Positions 6,409 through 14,188 of a DNA stretch of 15,344 bases are shown here, piece after piece. The notes beneath the pieces were generated by a model. The model was not told where the DNA came from and searched no databases. It was given only the letters and a program-made list of their open reading frames with translations. How positions within the stretch are numbered: position 1 is the stretch's first letter; each line of letters starts with the position of its first letter. The stretch covers positions 1-15,344 of the forward strand of contig CANROI010000015.1 of the NCBI GenBank assembly GCA_947632165.1, read 5' to 3'. Position numbers and translations under genes: made by a program. This DNA comes from an uncultured Clostridia bacterium. Lineage in GTDB: Bacteria; Bacillota; Clostridia; Christensenellales; Borkfalkiaceae.

Positions 6409-7626
6409 TCAAAGTTCCACGCCGTTCCGCTTCAGAAGTTCACGGGCCGACTCGACGCTGTCTATCCCGGTCTTGTTCTTGATGGGCGCAAATTCCCTCT
6501 CCCGCACCGCCTCGCAGGGCAGGCAGCTCTCCATCAGGCGCACCATGTCGAGGATAAGCGTCTCGAACTTGTAGCCGTTCGGCTCTTCGGGCGAGACGAG
6601 CCGCCCCGCGCCGTCGATGTGCGGGATCTTCTTCTTGACGACATGCACGGGGATCTTCTTCCCCGCGACCCCTCTGAGTTTTTCAAGGCGGAAGAGGTAG
6701 TTCAGGATCACGCCGCAGGAATAGAGCAGATTGCCGTTCCGATCGCGGCGGTTGTTGTTCTCCTCGGTCATTTCATAGTATTCGACCACGGTCGGCAACC
6801 CGTCTTTGAGGCAGAGCACCCCCACTTTCTCCTCCGGATAGGCCTTGCGCACACCCTTGGCGCCGCAGTTCTTGCCGCTCAGAAGCGTCGCGCCGAAGAA
6901 CACGGGGTCCGCAATGCGCTGCAGGACATTGTCCACGGCGAAGACGTTGAGCCATTCCACGGCGGGGAAGTCGGCGAGGATCCCCGCCTTCAGCAGCGAA
7001 GAGAACCAGCCGCCGTTCCCGTTGGGCGAGAGCGCGAGGCTCCCCTTCGATTCGAGCAGCAATTTGCCCGAAAAGTCCACGCTCGCCGCCATATCCTGCT
7101 TGAAAAAGCGCAGAAATTCGGCGGGATAGCCGAAATTTCCGTGCGCGCGGAAGAATGCACGGGTCTCGTTGTCGTTTTTCTCGCTCGTCATCACGAAGAG
7201 CGGCACGGTCGCGCCGCAATCGCGGCAGACCGCAAGCAAATTTTCGATGAGCTGTTCGAAGATGTACAGCGGGCGGGTGATCCCGATGTCGTAGGCGCCC
7301 TTGGGCCCCGAAGAGCCGAGCCGCGTGCCCTGCCCGCCGGCAAGGAGCACGGCGCCGAGTTTGCCCGCAACGATCCCCTCTCTGCCCGCCTTGCGGTAGA
7401 TTTTACTATCCCGTGCGATCTCCTCTGCCGAGAGCATGGGGATGGGTTCGATCTTGCCGCCGCTCAAGTCCTCCGGACGGGAAAAGAGCGCGAGCGTATC
7501 CCAATCGATTGCCTCCACCTGGCGGGAGAGCGTCTCACGCTCCGCGGCGGAGAGCTCGTCCCAGAAGGCGAGCACATGTTCCTGCCCATGGGCGGCGAGG
7601 AGCCGCGCCAATTCGTTGTAGTCCAT
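6409..7626 (-). CDS. UDP-N-acetylhexosamine / UTP-hexose-1-phosphate pyrophosphorylase (UDPGP family)
   Basis: Joins UTP and a sugar-1-phosphate to give a UDP-sugar and pyrophosphate in the cytoplasm. The nucleotide-binding signature LAGGQGTRLGSSGPKG lies at residues 95-110, PNGNGG at 201-206 (typical of the eukaryotic-type UAP/AGX branch), the metal-binding VDN at 231-233, VVEYYEMTEEN at 280-290, NGYKFE at 350-355 and KNKTGIDSVESAR at 383-395. At 405 residues the length is near the lower end for the family. The sugar is probably GlcNAc-1-P or GalNAc-1-P, but Glc-1-P cannot be excluded from motifs alone. I chose the ATG at 7626 because TGAGG lies 7 nt upstream. The ATG at 7632 adds two residues but has the same GAGG only 1 nt away. 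It follows the MscS gene closely and shares its promoter. It may feed the neighbouring polysaccharide cluster. Confidence 0.88.
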   Translation of the reverse strand: MDYNELARLLAAHGQEHVLAFWDELSAAERETLSRQVEAIDWDTLALFSRPEDLSGGKIEPIPMLSAEEIARDSKIYRKAGREGIVAGKLGAVLLAGGQGTRLGSSGPKGAYDIGITRPLYIFEQLIENLLAVCRDCGATVPLFVMTSEKNDNETRAFFRAHGNFGYPAEFLRFFKQDMAASVDFSGKLLLESKGSLALSPNGNGGWFSSLLKAGILADFPAVEWLNVFAVDNVLQRIADPVFFGATLLSGKNCGAKGVRKAYPEEKVGVLCLKDGLPTVVEYYEMTEENNNRRDRNGNLLYSCGVILNYLFRLEKLRGVAGKKIPVHVVKKKIPHIDGAGRLVSPEEPNGYKFETLILDMVRLMESCLPCEAVREREFAPIKNKTGIDSVESARELLKRNGVEL

Positions 7627-7635
7627 GGGCATGCC

Positions 7636-8652
7636 TCATTCTTCCTTCTCGCGGTAGCTGAGCTCGACCTGCGGGAAAGGGATCTTGATATGATTTGCGT
7701 CGAAGAGGAGCTTGAGTTCCCTTCTAAGCGCACGCTGGACCGCAAAGAAATCGTCCTCTTTGCAGGACGCGCCGAAGAGGAGCCCGACGCCCGAATCGGC
7801 GAGCTCGTCCATGCCGAGATACTGCGGGAGGTCGGTCATTGCGGGCACATGCGATTTGATCAGCTTGCGGTTCTCGTTAAAGATCTTTTCGACCTCTCTG
7901 ACGTCCACATCATAGTCGATGGGCACGAGCACGGTGGGAAGCGAAGTTGCCGCGCTCTGATTGACGAACACCTTGATCGTGCTGTTGTTCGCGACGCGGA
8001 CGTCTCCGCTGTAGTTGATGAGCGTCGTATTGCGGATGCCGATCTCCTGCACGTTGCCGCGCCAGCCGTCGATGACGACGACGTCGCCCACTTCGAGGGT
8101 GCCGTCCATCACGAGGAAAATCCCCGCGATGACATCGGCGATGAGGCTCTGCATTCCGAGGCCGACGACTAACGTCAGGATCCCGGCGCCTGCGAGCAAT
8201 GCACCGACATCTACGTCCCAAGCTGCCAGAACGCCGATGACGCCGCACGCCCAGAGGATGACCTTGACGATGCTGAGCACGAGCTTTCCGACCGTCACAC
8301 GGCGGGGCGTGCCGCGGAAGAGCTTGGCGACCATCGGGCAGATAACGTAGAGAAGGAGCAGGGTGATGAACAGCGCCTGAACGCTCCTGATGATGTTCGG
8401 GAGGCAGGAGATCGCCGCGTCGAGGAGCGGGATCTGCGTGGGATCGGATTTGCACCATGCGTTCGCGCCGAACAGCGGCTCATAGAATACAAAGCCGAGC
8501 ACGGTGACTGCCGCAAACAGAATGAGGAAGGCGACGCCGACAATCGTGCGCACTTTCTTCTTTTTCTTACCCTCCGTCTTTTGGGCGGGAGCGGGCGCCT
8601 CGGGCGTCTCTTCCGGTTCGGGAGCCGCGGCGTTTTTCGTCTCTTCTTCCAT
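7636..8652 (-). CDS. MscS-family mechanosensitive channel
   Basis: A 338-residue membrane channel that would release solutes when hypo-osmotic stress stretches the membrane. The first 35 residues are a cytosolic tail rich in Glu, Pro, Ala and then Lys (EGKKKKK). Hydrophobic segments follow at about 36-58, 85-110, 122-145 and 150-182. The last is the pore helix, with the family signature VVGLGMQSLIADVIAGIFLV, then EVGDVVVIDGWRGNVQEIGIRNT (188-209) in the beta domain. The C-terminal part (about 240-338) matches the alpha/beta vestibule domain. The start is fixed by AGGAG 9 nt upstream and by a perfect promoter. It is the first gene of a two-gene operon; its stop is 9 nt before the chosen start of the pyrophosphorylase. 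The four-helix topology is longer than the three-helix E. coli MscS but common in Firmicutes. Confidence 0.92.
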   Translation of the reverse strand: MEEETKNAAAPEPEETPEAPAPAQKTEGKKKKKVRTIVGVAFLILFAAVTVLGFVFYEPLFGANAWCKSDPTQIPLLDAAISCLPNIIRSVQALFITLLLLYVICPMVAKLFRGTPRRVTVGKLVLSIVKVILWACGVIGVLAAWDVDVGALLAGAGILTLVVGLGMQSLIADVIAGIFLVMDGTLEVGDVVVIDGWRGNVQEIGIRNTTLINYSGDVRVANNSTIKVFVNQSAATSLPTVLVPIDYDVDVREVEKIFNENRKLIKSHVPAMTDLPQYLGMDELADSGVGLLFGASCKEDDFFAVQRALRRELKLLFDANHIKIPFPQVELSYREKEE

Positions 8653-8683
8653 AATTTGTTTCTCCTGTATGTTTTTTTGTCAA

Positions 8684-8712
8684 ATTATACCATTCCGCCG
8701 CAAAAATGTCAA
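8684..8712 (-). promoter_or_regulatory. Perfect-consensus sigma-A promoter for the MscS operon
   Basis: On the minus strand TTGACA (8707-8712), 17 nt, then TATAAT (8684-8689), with TGG before the -10 box (extended -10). All 12 consensus positions and the ideal spacing are met. Transcription should start near 8677, giving a leader of about 25 nt with AGGAG. Confidence 0.85.
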
Positions 8713-8737
8713 GCGGTTAATGCATTTCCCGTAGATC

Positions 8738-8774
8738 TGCGCCCGCGGCGCCCCTTTCGGGCGCCGCGGGCGCA
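8738..8774 (-). terminator. 16-bp GC hairpin at the end of the polysaccharide operon
   Basis: The arms 8738-8753 and 8759-8774 are perfectly complementary over 16 bp around a 5-base loop and are almost all G and C. It starts 25 bases past the flippase stop. Neither side has a T run, so it is not a canonical rho-independent terminator. It may stop transcription by another route, protect the mRNA 3' end or shield the MscS promoter. Confidence 0.5.
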
Positions 8775-8799
8775 AAACCGATCCGGGGCGCATATGAGC

Positions 8800-10290
8800 T
8801 TACAGCAGTTCCACCTTCCTCTTCCCGCGCGCGAAGCGGAGCAGGAAGCCGTCACGAAGGAACAGAAGCGCGAGAAAATAGGTCCCCGCGCCAACTAAGA
8901 TCAGCAGAATGAGCCCCGCCGGGTCGGCGGGCAGCACGCGCTTCAGCAGCAGGACGACAAAGAACATGCCGAGCCCCGCCGGGAGGTAGTTCGAAAGCCC
9001 CGCAAGCGCCGAGCGCTGCGCCATCGCGCCGCTCTTTTTCAGGAGTAGCAGCCCGAGAAGGGTGACCGAAAACTCGGCAGCCACCGTTCCGACGCTCGCG
9101 CCGACCGCCCCGAACCGCGGGATGAGCGCCAAATTGCAGCAGAAATTGACCGCCGCCCCCGTAAGCACGGTGAGCGTGAGCGCGTTCTGCCTGCCCGACG
9201 GCACGAAGTATTGCATGCCCGTCACGTTGCTGAACCCGATGAGCGGCACGACGGCGCTCAGGATGCGGACCAATGGAACGCACGCCCCGTAGTCCGCGCC
9301 GAAATAGACGGGCACAAAGACGTCCGCCACGGCGACAAACCCGAACATCGCGGGGATCCCGAGCAGCAGGGCATAGCGATAGGCCATGGAAAGATATCCG
9401 TCCGCGCGCGACCTCCGCCCCATGCGGTAGGCATGGGCGATGCGGGGCGAGAGCACCGCACCGAATGCCGTCACGGCCGTCACCGCCGTCTTCACGAGCT
9501 TCTCCGCCTGCTCGTAGTATCCGTTCTCGGAGTACCCCTCCCCCGCGCACAGCCAGCCCAACATGGACTTATCAAGCACCGTGTACGCCTGTACGGCGAT
9601 CGCGGGCAGAAAGAGCTGCAGCACCGGCTTCAGGTTGCGGAAAGGGCGGATCCCGTGCACGCGCCGCAATCTGCGGGGCAGCCCGAGCCACATCGTCCCG
9701 TTCCCGAGCAGCGCGCAGCCCACCGAAATGAGGGCATAGCGCTTGAGGTCGCCCCCCGATCTCACGAAGAGAAAGGTGAGCGCGACGCCGAGCAGTTTCG
9801 CGGCGCCGCCGCACAGCGCCGCACGGCCGAAGTCCTCCGTGCCCTGCAAAAACCACGAGACGTCGAACGCCGAGCCGACGATCTCAAGCCCGAGCACAAG
9901 CGCGAGCGCGCGCGATCCCTCCTCCGCGCCGAAACGGACGTAGCACAGATAGGAGAAAAGGGTCAGGGCGGAGGCGACAAGCCGCAGCAAAAACGTCTCC
10001 CAGAAGGCGCGGCTGCGCGCTTCGGGATCGTCGCGGGCATAGCTGACCGCGCGCTGGCCGTAGGCCGCCGTCCCGAGCGCCGCAAACAGCAGAAAGTAGG
10101 AGAGGACTGCCTCCGCAAAGCTGAAGAGCCCCACGCGGTCCGGCCCCAGCACGCGCGCAAAATAGGGCGTGAGAACGAGCGGACAGAGCAGGCTCAGCGC
10201 CTGATAGGAGAGATAGGAGAGATAGTTCCGCCCCACGCTCTTCCCGCGGTCCCCGCCGCTTCGGTTGTTCAAGTCCCCCTTTCCGCGCAT
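8800..10290 (-). CDS. wzx: Wzx-type polysaccharide flippase (MOP superfamily)
   Basis: 496 residues, about 12-14 hydrophobic segments, the size and profile of flippases that move undecaprenyl-diphosphate-linked repeat units across the membrane. The N-terminal signature NYLSYLSYQALSLLCPLVL then PYFARVLGPDRVGLFSF (about 22-58) is characteristic. A hydrophilic head (1-20) and a basic loop (LPRRLRRVHG) lie on the cytosolic side. It is the last gene of the cluster, 14 nt after glf. The ATG at 10290 has GGAGG only 1 nt away, which is too close, so the true start is slightly uncertain. No better site was found within the next 20 codons. Together with the Wzy-like gene it implies Wzx/Wzy-dependent assembly. 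The substrate cannot be read from the sequence. Confidence 0.9.
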   Translation of the reverse strand: MRGKGDLNNRSGGDRGKSVGRNYLSYLSYQALSLLCPLVLTPYFARVLGPDRVGLFSFAEAVLSYFLLFAALGTAAYGQRAVSYARDDPEARSRAFWETFLLRLVASALTLFSYLCYVRFGAEEGSRALALVLGLEIVGSAFDVSWFLQGTEDFGRAALCGGAAKLLGVALTFLFVRSGGDLKRYALISVGCALLGNGTMWLGLPRRLRRVHGIRPFRNLKPVLQLFLPAIAVQAYTVLDKSMLGWLCAGEGYSENGYYEQAEKLVKTAVTAVTAFGAVLSPRIAHAYRMGRRSRADGYLSMAYRYALLLGIPAMFGFVAVADVFVPVYFGADYGACVPLVRILSAVVPLIGFSNVTGMQYFVPSGRQNALTLTVLTGAAVNFCCNLALIPRFGAVGASVGTVAAEFSVTLLGLLLLKKSGAMAQRSALAGLSNYLPAGLGMFFVVLLLKRVLPADPAGLILLILVGAGTYFLALLFLRDGFLLRFARGKRKVELL

Positions 10291-10304
10291 GCCTCCGTCC
10301 CGGT

Positions 10305-11402
10305 TCAGTCGAGCGCCGCGAGCGTCTCGAAAGCGCTCTTGATGACGTCGTCCATGTCATAATATTTGTACTGCCCGAGCCGTCCGCCGAAGAGAACATC
10401 CTTCTCCTCTGCGGCGAGCGCGCGGTAACGCTCATAGAGCGCGCCGTTCTTCTCGTCGTTGACGGGATAGTAGGGCTCGTCCCCGGGCTTCCATGCGGAG
10501 GAATATTCCCGCGAGACGACCGTCTTGGGCTGCGTGCCGAACTCGAAATGCTTGTGTTCGATGATGCGGGTGTAGGGCACCGTGCGCTCCGTGTAGTTGA
10601 CGACGGCGTTGCCCTGGAAATTGGGCATGTCGAGCACTTCCGTCTCGAAGCGGACGGAGCGGTATTCGAGCGCGCCGTAACAGTAGCCGAAATAGCCGTC
10701 GATCGCGCCCGTGTAGATCACCTTCTTCGCGGCGGAGCGGTATTCCTCCCGGTGCGCGAGGAAGTCGCAGGACAGGCGCACCTCCACCCCCTCGAGCATC
10801 TTCTCGATCATGCGGGTGTAGCCGCCGATCGGGATCCCCTGGTAGCGGTCATTGAAATAGTTGTTGTCGAAGGTGAAGCGCACGGGCAGCCGCTTGATGA
10901 TGAAGGCGGGCAGCTCGGTGCAAGGCCTTCCCCACTGCTTTTCGGTGTATCCCTTGACGAGCTTTTCATAGATCGTCCTGCCGACGAGGTTGATCGCCTG
11001 CTCCTCGAGATTTTTGGGCTGTTCCACGAAGCTCTTCCCCCGCTCCTCCGCGATGCGCTTTTCCGCCTCCGCGGGCGTGAATACGTCCGGCCAGAGCTTG
11101 GTGAAGGTGTTCATGTTAAAGGGCAGGTTATAGCATTCGTTTTTGTAGCGCGCCACGGGGCTGTTCACATAGCTGTTGAACTCCGCAAAGCCGTTCACAT
11201 ACTCCCATACGTCCTTGTAAGAGGTATGGAAGATGTGCGCGCCGTAGCGGTGGACGTTAATGCCCTCGATCGTCTCGGTGTAGATGTTCCCGCCGATATG
11301 ATCCCGCTTTTCGAGGACAAGGCACTTCTTGCCCCGCTTCGTGAGCTCATGCGCGCAAACCGCGCCGAAGAGCCCGCTTCCCACAATGAGATAGTCATAC
11401 AT
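10305..11402 (-). CDS. glf: UDP-galactopyranose mutase
   Basis: 365 residues, the normal length. It is a flavoenzyme that converts UDP-galactopyranose to UDP-galactofuranose, the donor for furanose galactose in surface glycans. The FAD-binding dinucleotide fold starts VGSGLFGAVCAHEL (7-20), with EKRDHIGGNIYT at 31-42. YGAHIFHT is at 53-60, YTEKQWGRP at 152-160, PIGGYTRMIE at 191-200, PYTRIIEHKHFEFGT at 276-290 with the conserved Arg, and GGRLGQYKYYDMDDVI near the end. The ATG at 11402 is preceded by GGAGG with 8 nt spacing. The frame is open further upstream, but that part is antisense-like and lacks the fold. The start overlaps the DUF4422 gene by 8 bp. All recognised motifs are intact. Confidence 0.96.
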   Translation of the reverse strand: MYDYLIVGSGLFGAVCAHELTKRGKKCLVLEKRDHIGGNIYTETIEGINVHRYGAHIFHTSYKDVWEYVNGFAEFNSYVNSPVARYKNECYNLPFNMNTFTKLWPDVFTPAEAEKRIAEERGKSFVEQPKNLEEQAINLVGRTIYEKLVKGYTEKQWGRPCTELPAFIIKRLPVRFTFDNNYFNDRYQGIPIGGYTRMIEKMLEGVEVRLSCDFLAHREEYRSAAKKVIYTGAIDGYFGYCYGALEYRSVRFETEVLDMPNFQGNAVVNYTERTVPYTRIIEHKHFEFGTQPKTVVSREYSSAWKPGDEPYYPVNDEKNGALYERYRALAAEEKDVLFGGRLGQYKYYDMDDVIKSAFETLAALD

Positions 11403-12129
11403 TTGTTTTTCCTCCGTTGAGCCGCTTGTGCGGCATAAATTTTCCGATGATGAGATTTTGTCCGTTGTCGTACACGGAGAGGCGCCTGATCCTCGGTTGA
11501 TGATGCAGGAGCCATACGCCGAACAGCCGCTCGGCAAGGAAGCCGAACACGCGGCTCTGATAGGCGTTCTTGGTCGCAAAGCGCACCTGCGGCTCCACGT
11601 CCAAGAGCACGTCGAAGAGCCATTCGCAGTAGCGTTCGAGCGTCTCCCGCCGCATGACGAACATGTTGTAAGGCGACATGTTCCTCCGCTGCATTGCGCA
11701 TTCGAAGGCATAGAGATAGGCGGGATAATGCTTTTCGATGCATTCGCGGCACAGATCGAGATCGCGGATCTCGTGCGCCCGCCCGTATTGCTCCTCCACA
11801 CTGCAGGGGAAGCGGAGCTCCTTGGGCAGAAGGACGTCGCAGCCGTCGAGCAGCCGCTCGAGCGCCGCCGCGGATTGCGGGCGGGCGACAAGCCTCCCGC
11901 GCGAGAAAAAGCGGCGGTAATGCTCCAGCCCCACCGTCTCGGAGCGGTCGTTCTTCCAGATCCAATACAGGGCGGTCAGTTCGCAGTAGAAGCGGTTCTT
12001 GCCTGCGATGTTCTCCCCCGCGGAATCATACAGGGAAACCCCGTCCAATTTCCGCTCCCCCACGCCGATCGGTGTCCTGTCGGCGGGCACGCTCCCGAGC
12101 GGAAGGTGGGTGACGACAAACAGCTTCAC
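11395..12129 (-). CDS. DUF4422 glycan-synthesis protein (putative glycosyltransferase)
   Basis: 244 residues starting at GTG 12129, which has GGGGAGG 6 nt upstream and overlaps the stop of the polymerase gene by 4 bases (GTGA). The family hallmark is NRFYCELTALYWIWKN followed by VGLEHYRRFF (about residues 45-75). The N-terminus KLFVVTHLP is a typical first strand. DUF4422 proteins occur in capsule and O-antigen clusters and are regarded as glycosyltransferases, often fused to other transferases. The donor and acceptor are unknown. Galactofuranose transfer is an attractive guess because glf follows directly, but this is inference. The longer upstream open frame is antisense or out of frame with the polymerase and is not part of this gene. 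Confidence 0.85.
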   Translation of the reverse strand: MKLFVVTHLPLGSVPADRTPIGVGERKLDGVSLYDSAGENIAGKNRFYCELTALYWIWKNDRSETVGLEHYRRFFSRGRLVARPQSAAALERLLDGCDVLLPKELRFPCSVEEQYGRAHEIRDLDLCRECIEKHYPAYLYAFECAMQRRNMSPYNMFVMRRETLERYCEWLFDVLLDVEPQVRFATKNAYQSRVFGFLAERLFGVWLLHHQPRIRRLSVYDNGQNLIIGKFMPHKRLNGGKTNV

Positions 12130-13277
12130 GCGGCACCTCCCCTGCGGACGGGCAAGAGGGCGTAGACGAGCGCAAAGGTGAGCCCCGTGTAGACGAGCAT
12201 GTTCGTAAAGAACATCAGGGCGGCGACGCAGCACAGGAGCGCATGCGCCACCGGGAAGCCCTCTTGTCGGGAGACGCTCAGCCTCCCCACGCAAAGGAGA
12301 AAGAGCGAGAGCGCGAAAAAGAGCGCCGCCATGCCCGCGAATCCGCCGAAGCGATAGGCGTCCGCAAAGCCGGTGGAGACGTTTAGGTTCGGCTCCGGGA
12401 GCGGAAAGGGCGGGATCTTCCCGAACGTGCGCTTGTAGATCGCATCGGGCAGAAGGCTGCCGAGAAACCCCGCAAGGTCGGGCCGCGGAGAGAAGTGACG
12501 CACAAAGTGGTTCAGATTCCCGAGCGGCGAGACGAGATAGACATACGCCCACGCGAATTCCTGCGGAAGGAAGGCGGGATAACGCGATCCGTCGATCCGC
12601 GCGACCTCGAACAGATAGCTCGAATCGTTCCAGGCGCGCCCCGCGCGCAGATTCCCGAGCCCGCCGAAGGCATAGAGCGCCGCGGCGCCGAGCCCGAAGA
12701 GCCGCAGGAGCGCGGCGGGACGGAGCCCGCGGCAGAAGAGATAGACGACCGCACAGCACAGCGCCGTCATGAGCAGCAAGCCGCGGTTGTACTGGGTCGC
12801 CATCAGAACGAGCACGGTGCAAAAGCCGATCCAATGCTGTCGCTTTTCTCCCCTCCGCTTTGCGCCGAGGGCGCTTGAAAAGAGCAGCACCGCATAGAAC
12901 AGGCTGAAAGTGACGAGCAGGACGTGGAAGGTCGGGATCCCGCCGAAATCGAGGTAGGAGCCGGTGCCCGTGAGCTCGTCCGCGAGCGGGATCCGCCCCG
13001 CATAGAGAAACTCGAGCGCATAGCAGGTCGGCCGCGCGAGCATGACGGCCGCGTGCGGAAATTCGCTCTTCCCGCGCGGCCGCAGGCGGTCGGGCAGGAG
13101 ACGCCCGTACAGCGCGCCGAAACAGAGGGCGAGGCAGACCGCCCCGATGAGAAAGCACAGAAGGCCCGTGTCGAGCGGCTCATAGAGGCCGGAGAGGCGG
13201 AGCGGATAGAGCAGCAGGACGGCGGCCCAGACGGCCGCGAACCAGAAGAAGGGATTGCATGCGGTTTTGTATCTCAA
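12126..13277 (-). CDS. Wzy-like repeat-unit polymerase
   Basis: A polytopic membrane protein of 383 residues from a TTG start, or 388 from the GTG at 13292. About 9-11 hydrophobic segments surround a larger outward loop around the middle (the stretch with NDSSYLFEVARIDGSRYP and LPEPNLNVSTGFADAYRFGGFAG). That is the pattern of O-antigen or capsule polymerases, which join repeat units in the periplasmic face or outer leaflet. Sequence is weakly conserved in this family, so the call rests on topology and on its place among a flippase and transferases. The TTG start is preferred because AAGGAGG lies 5 nt before it. The GTG start overlaps the previous stop as GTGA but has only a weak site. The polymerase is followed by the DUF4422 gene with a 4-bp overlap. 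Confidence 0.75.
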   Translation of the reverse strand: MRYKTACNPFFWFAAVWAAVLLLYPLRLSGLYEPLDTGLLCFLIGAVCLALCFGALYGRLLPDRLRPRGKSEFPHAAVMLARPTCYALEFLYAGRIPLADELTGTGSYLDFGGIPTFHVLLVTFSLFYAVLLFSSALGAKRRGEKRQHWIGFCTVLVLMATQYNRGLLLMTALCCAVVYLFCRGLRPAALLRLFGLGAAALYAFGGLGNLRAGRAWNDSSYLFEVARIDGSRYPAFLPQEFAWAYVYLVSPLGNLNHFVRHFSPRPDLAGFLGSLLPDAIYKRTFGKIPPFPLPEPNLNVSTGFADAYRFGGFAGMAALFFALSLFLLCVGRLSVSRQEGFPVAHALLCCVAALMFFTNMLVYTGLTFALVYALLPVRRGGAA

Positions 13278-13288
13278 GGTCCCCTCCT

Positions 13289-14188
13289 TCACAGCTTCCC
13301 GAGGATCGCCCGCGCGCGCAGAAAGAGCGTCTTTTGGCGGGTGCGTCCCCTCCAGCGGAGCAGTTCCATGCGGCAGGAAAGCCGCCTTTTATAGTCTCTC
13401 AACGTCTCGAGCCGTGCGATATCCTCCTCGGCCAGTTCTTCCCTGTATCCCGCGAGCAGTTCCCCCGCGAGCACGCTGCGGGAGCCCCGCTCCCTCAGAA
13501 AGCGCCTCAAATTGCGCCAGGTCCACTTTTTCCGGTTGCAGCCGATGACATTCCCGCCGTGCTGGCGGTACAGAATGCGCGATTCGAAGTCATAGAGGCA
13601 GTCCGCCGTGTACGCCGCGACGAGGAGCAGCCAATGATCGTGCAGCCCTATGCCCGCGGGATAGTATTTTTTGATCTGCCCGAGAAAGGGACGGTCGAAG
13701 ACGATCGTGCAGCCCGTTGCGATGTTTTCGAACACAAAAGTGCGCTTGTCCGTCTGAAAGACGCTCTCGTCCTCCATCATGCAGAGCGGCCGCAGCCGCT
13801 CGTCCGTGACCGTGAGGTTGGAGCAGTACAGCCCCCCTCTCCCCCTCTTTTTTTCGAGCCCGCCGAGGAGGCGGACGGCGCGCTCCAACTTATCGGGCAG
13901 CCACACGTCGTCCTGGTCGCAGAGGGCATAGTAGTCAAAGTCCTCCCCCGCCGAAAAGACGAGGTCGAGAAAGTTATAGGCAAAGTTCTTTCTGGCGGCA
14001 TTCACACGGTAGGAAAACCGCGGATCGCGGGCATAGCCCTCCAATACCGAACGGGTGCCGTCCTCCGAACGGTCGTCGGCGGCGAGGACCGTGACTTCTA
14101 CGCCCGTCTGTGCGAGCACGCTGTCGATCTGCTCCTTCAGGTACGCTTCTCCGTTGTATGTCGCAAGCAGAACGAGCACGCGGGTCAT
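13289..14188 (-). CDS. Glycosyltransferase family 2
   Basis: 299 residues, GT-A fold. VLVLLATYNGEAYLKEQIDSVL (residues 4-25) is the nucleotide-binding start, followed by ADDRSEDGT (about 37-45) and the metal-binding CDQDDVW (about 90-96). A later LHDHW carries the likely catalytic acidic region. The C-terminal part (about 215-299) is rich in Arg and may contact the membrane. The motif set, including the DQDDVW variant, resembles bacterial rhamnosyl- or galactosyltransferases of polysaccharide clusters, but donor specificity cannot be told. The ATG at 14188 overlaps the preceding stop as ATGA. The polymerase gene begins just after or at its own stop. The frame is open far upstream, but that part is a shadow of the previous gene. 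Confidence 0.9.
   Translation of the reverse strand: MTRVLVLLATYNGEAYLKEQIDSVLAQTGVEVTVLAADDRSEDGTRSVLEGYARDPRFSYRVNAARKNFAYNFLDLVFSAGEDFDYYALCDQDDVWLPDKLERAVRLLGGLEKKRGRGGLYCSNLTVTDERLRPLCMMEDESVFQTDKRTFVFENIATGCTIVFDRPFLGQIKKYYPAGIGLHDHWLLLVAAYTADCLYDFESRILYRQHGGNVIGCNRKKWTWRNLRRFLRERGSRSVLAGELLAGYREELAEEDIARLETLRDYKRRLSCRMELLRWRGRTRQKTLFLRARAILGKL

Noticed and set aside
6619..8172. 517-codon plus-strand open frame
   Set aside because: Antisense to the pyrophosphorylase and MscS genes, rich in His, Glu and Arg without any domain.
9211..10362. 383-codon plus-strand open frame
   Set aside because: Antisense to the flippase, with the same charged composition as the other shadow frames.
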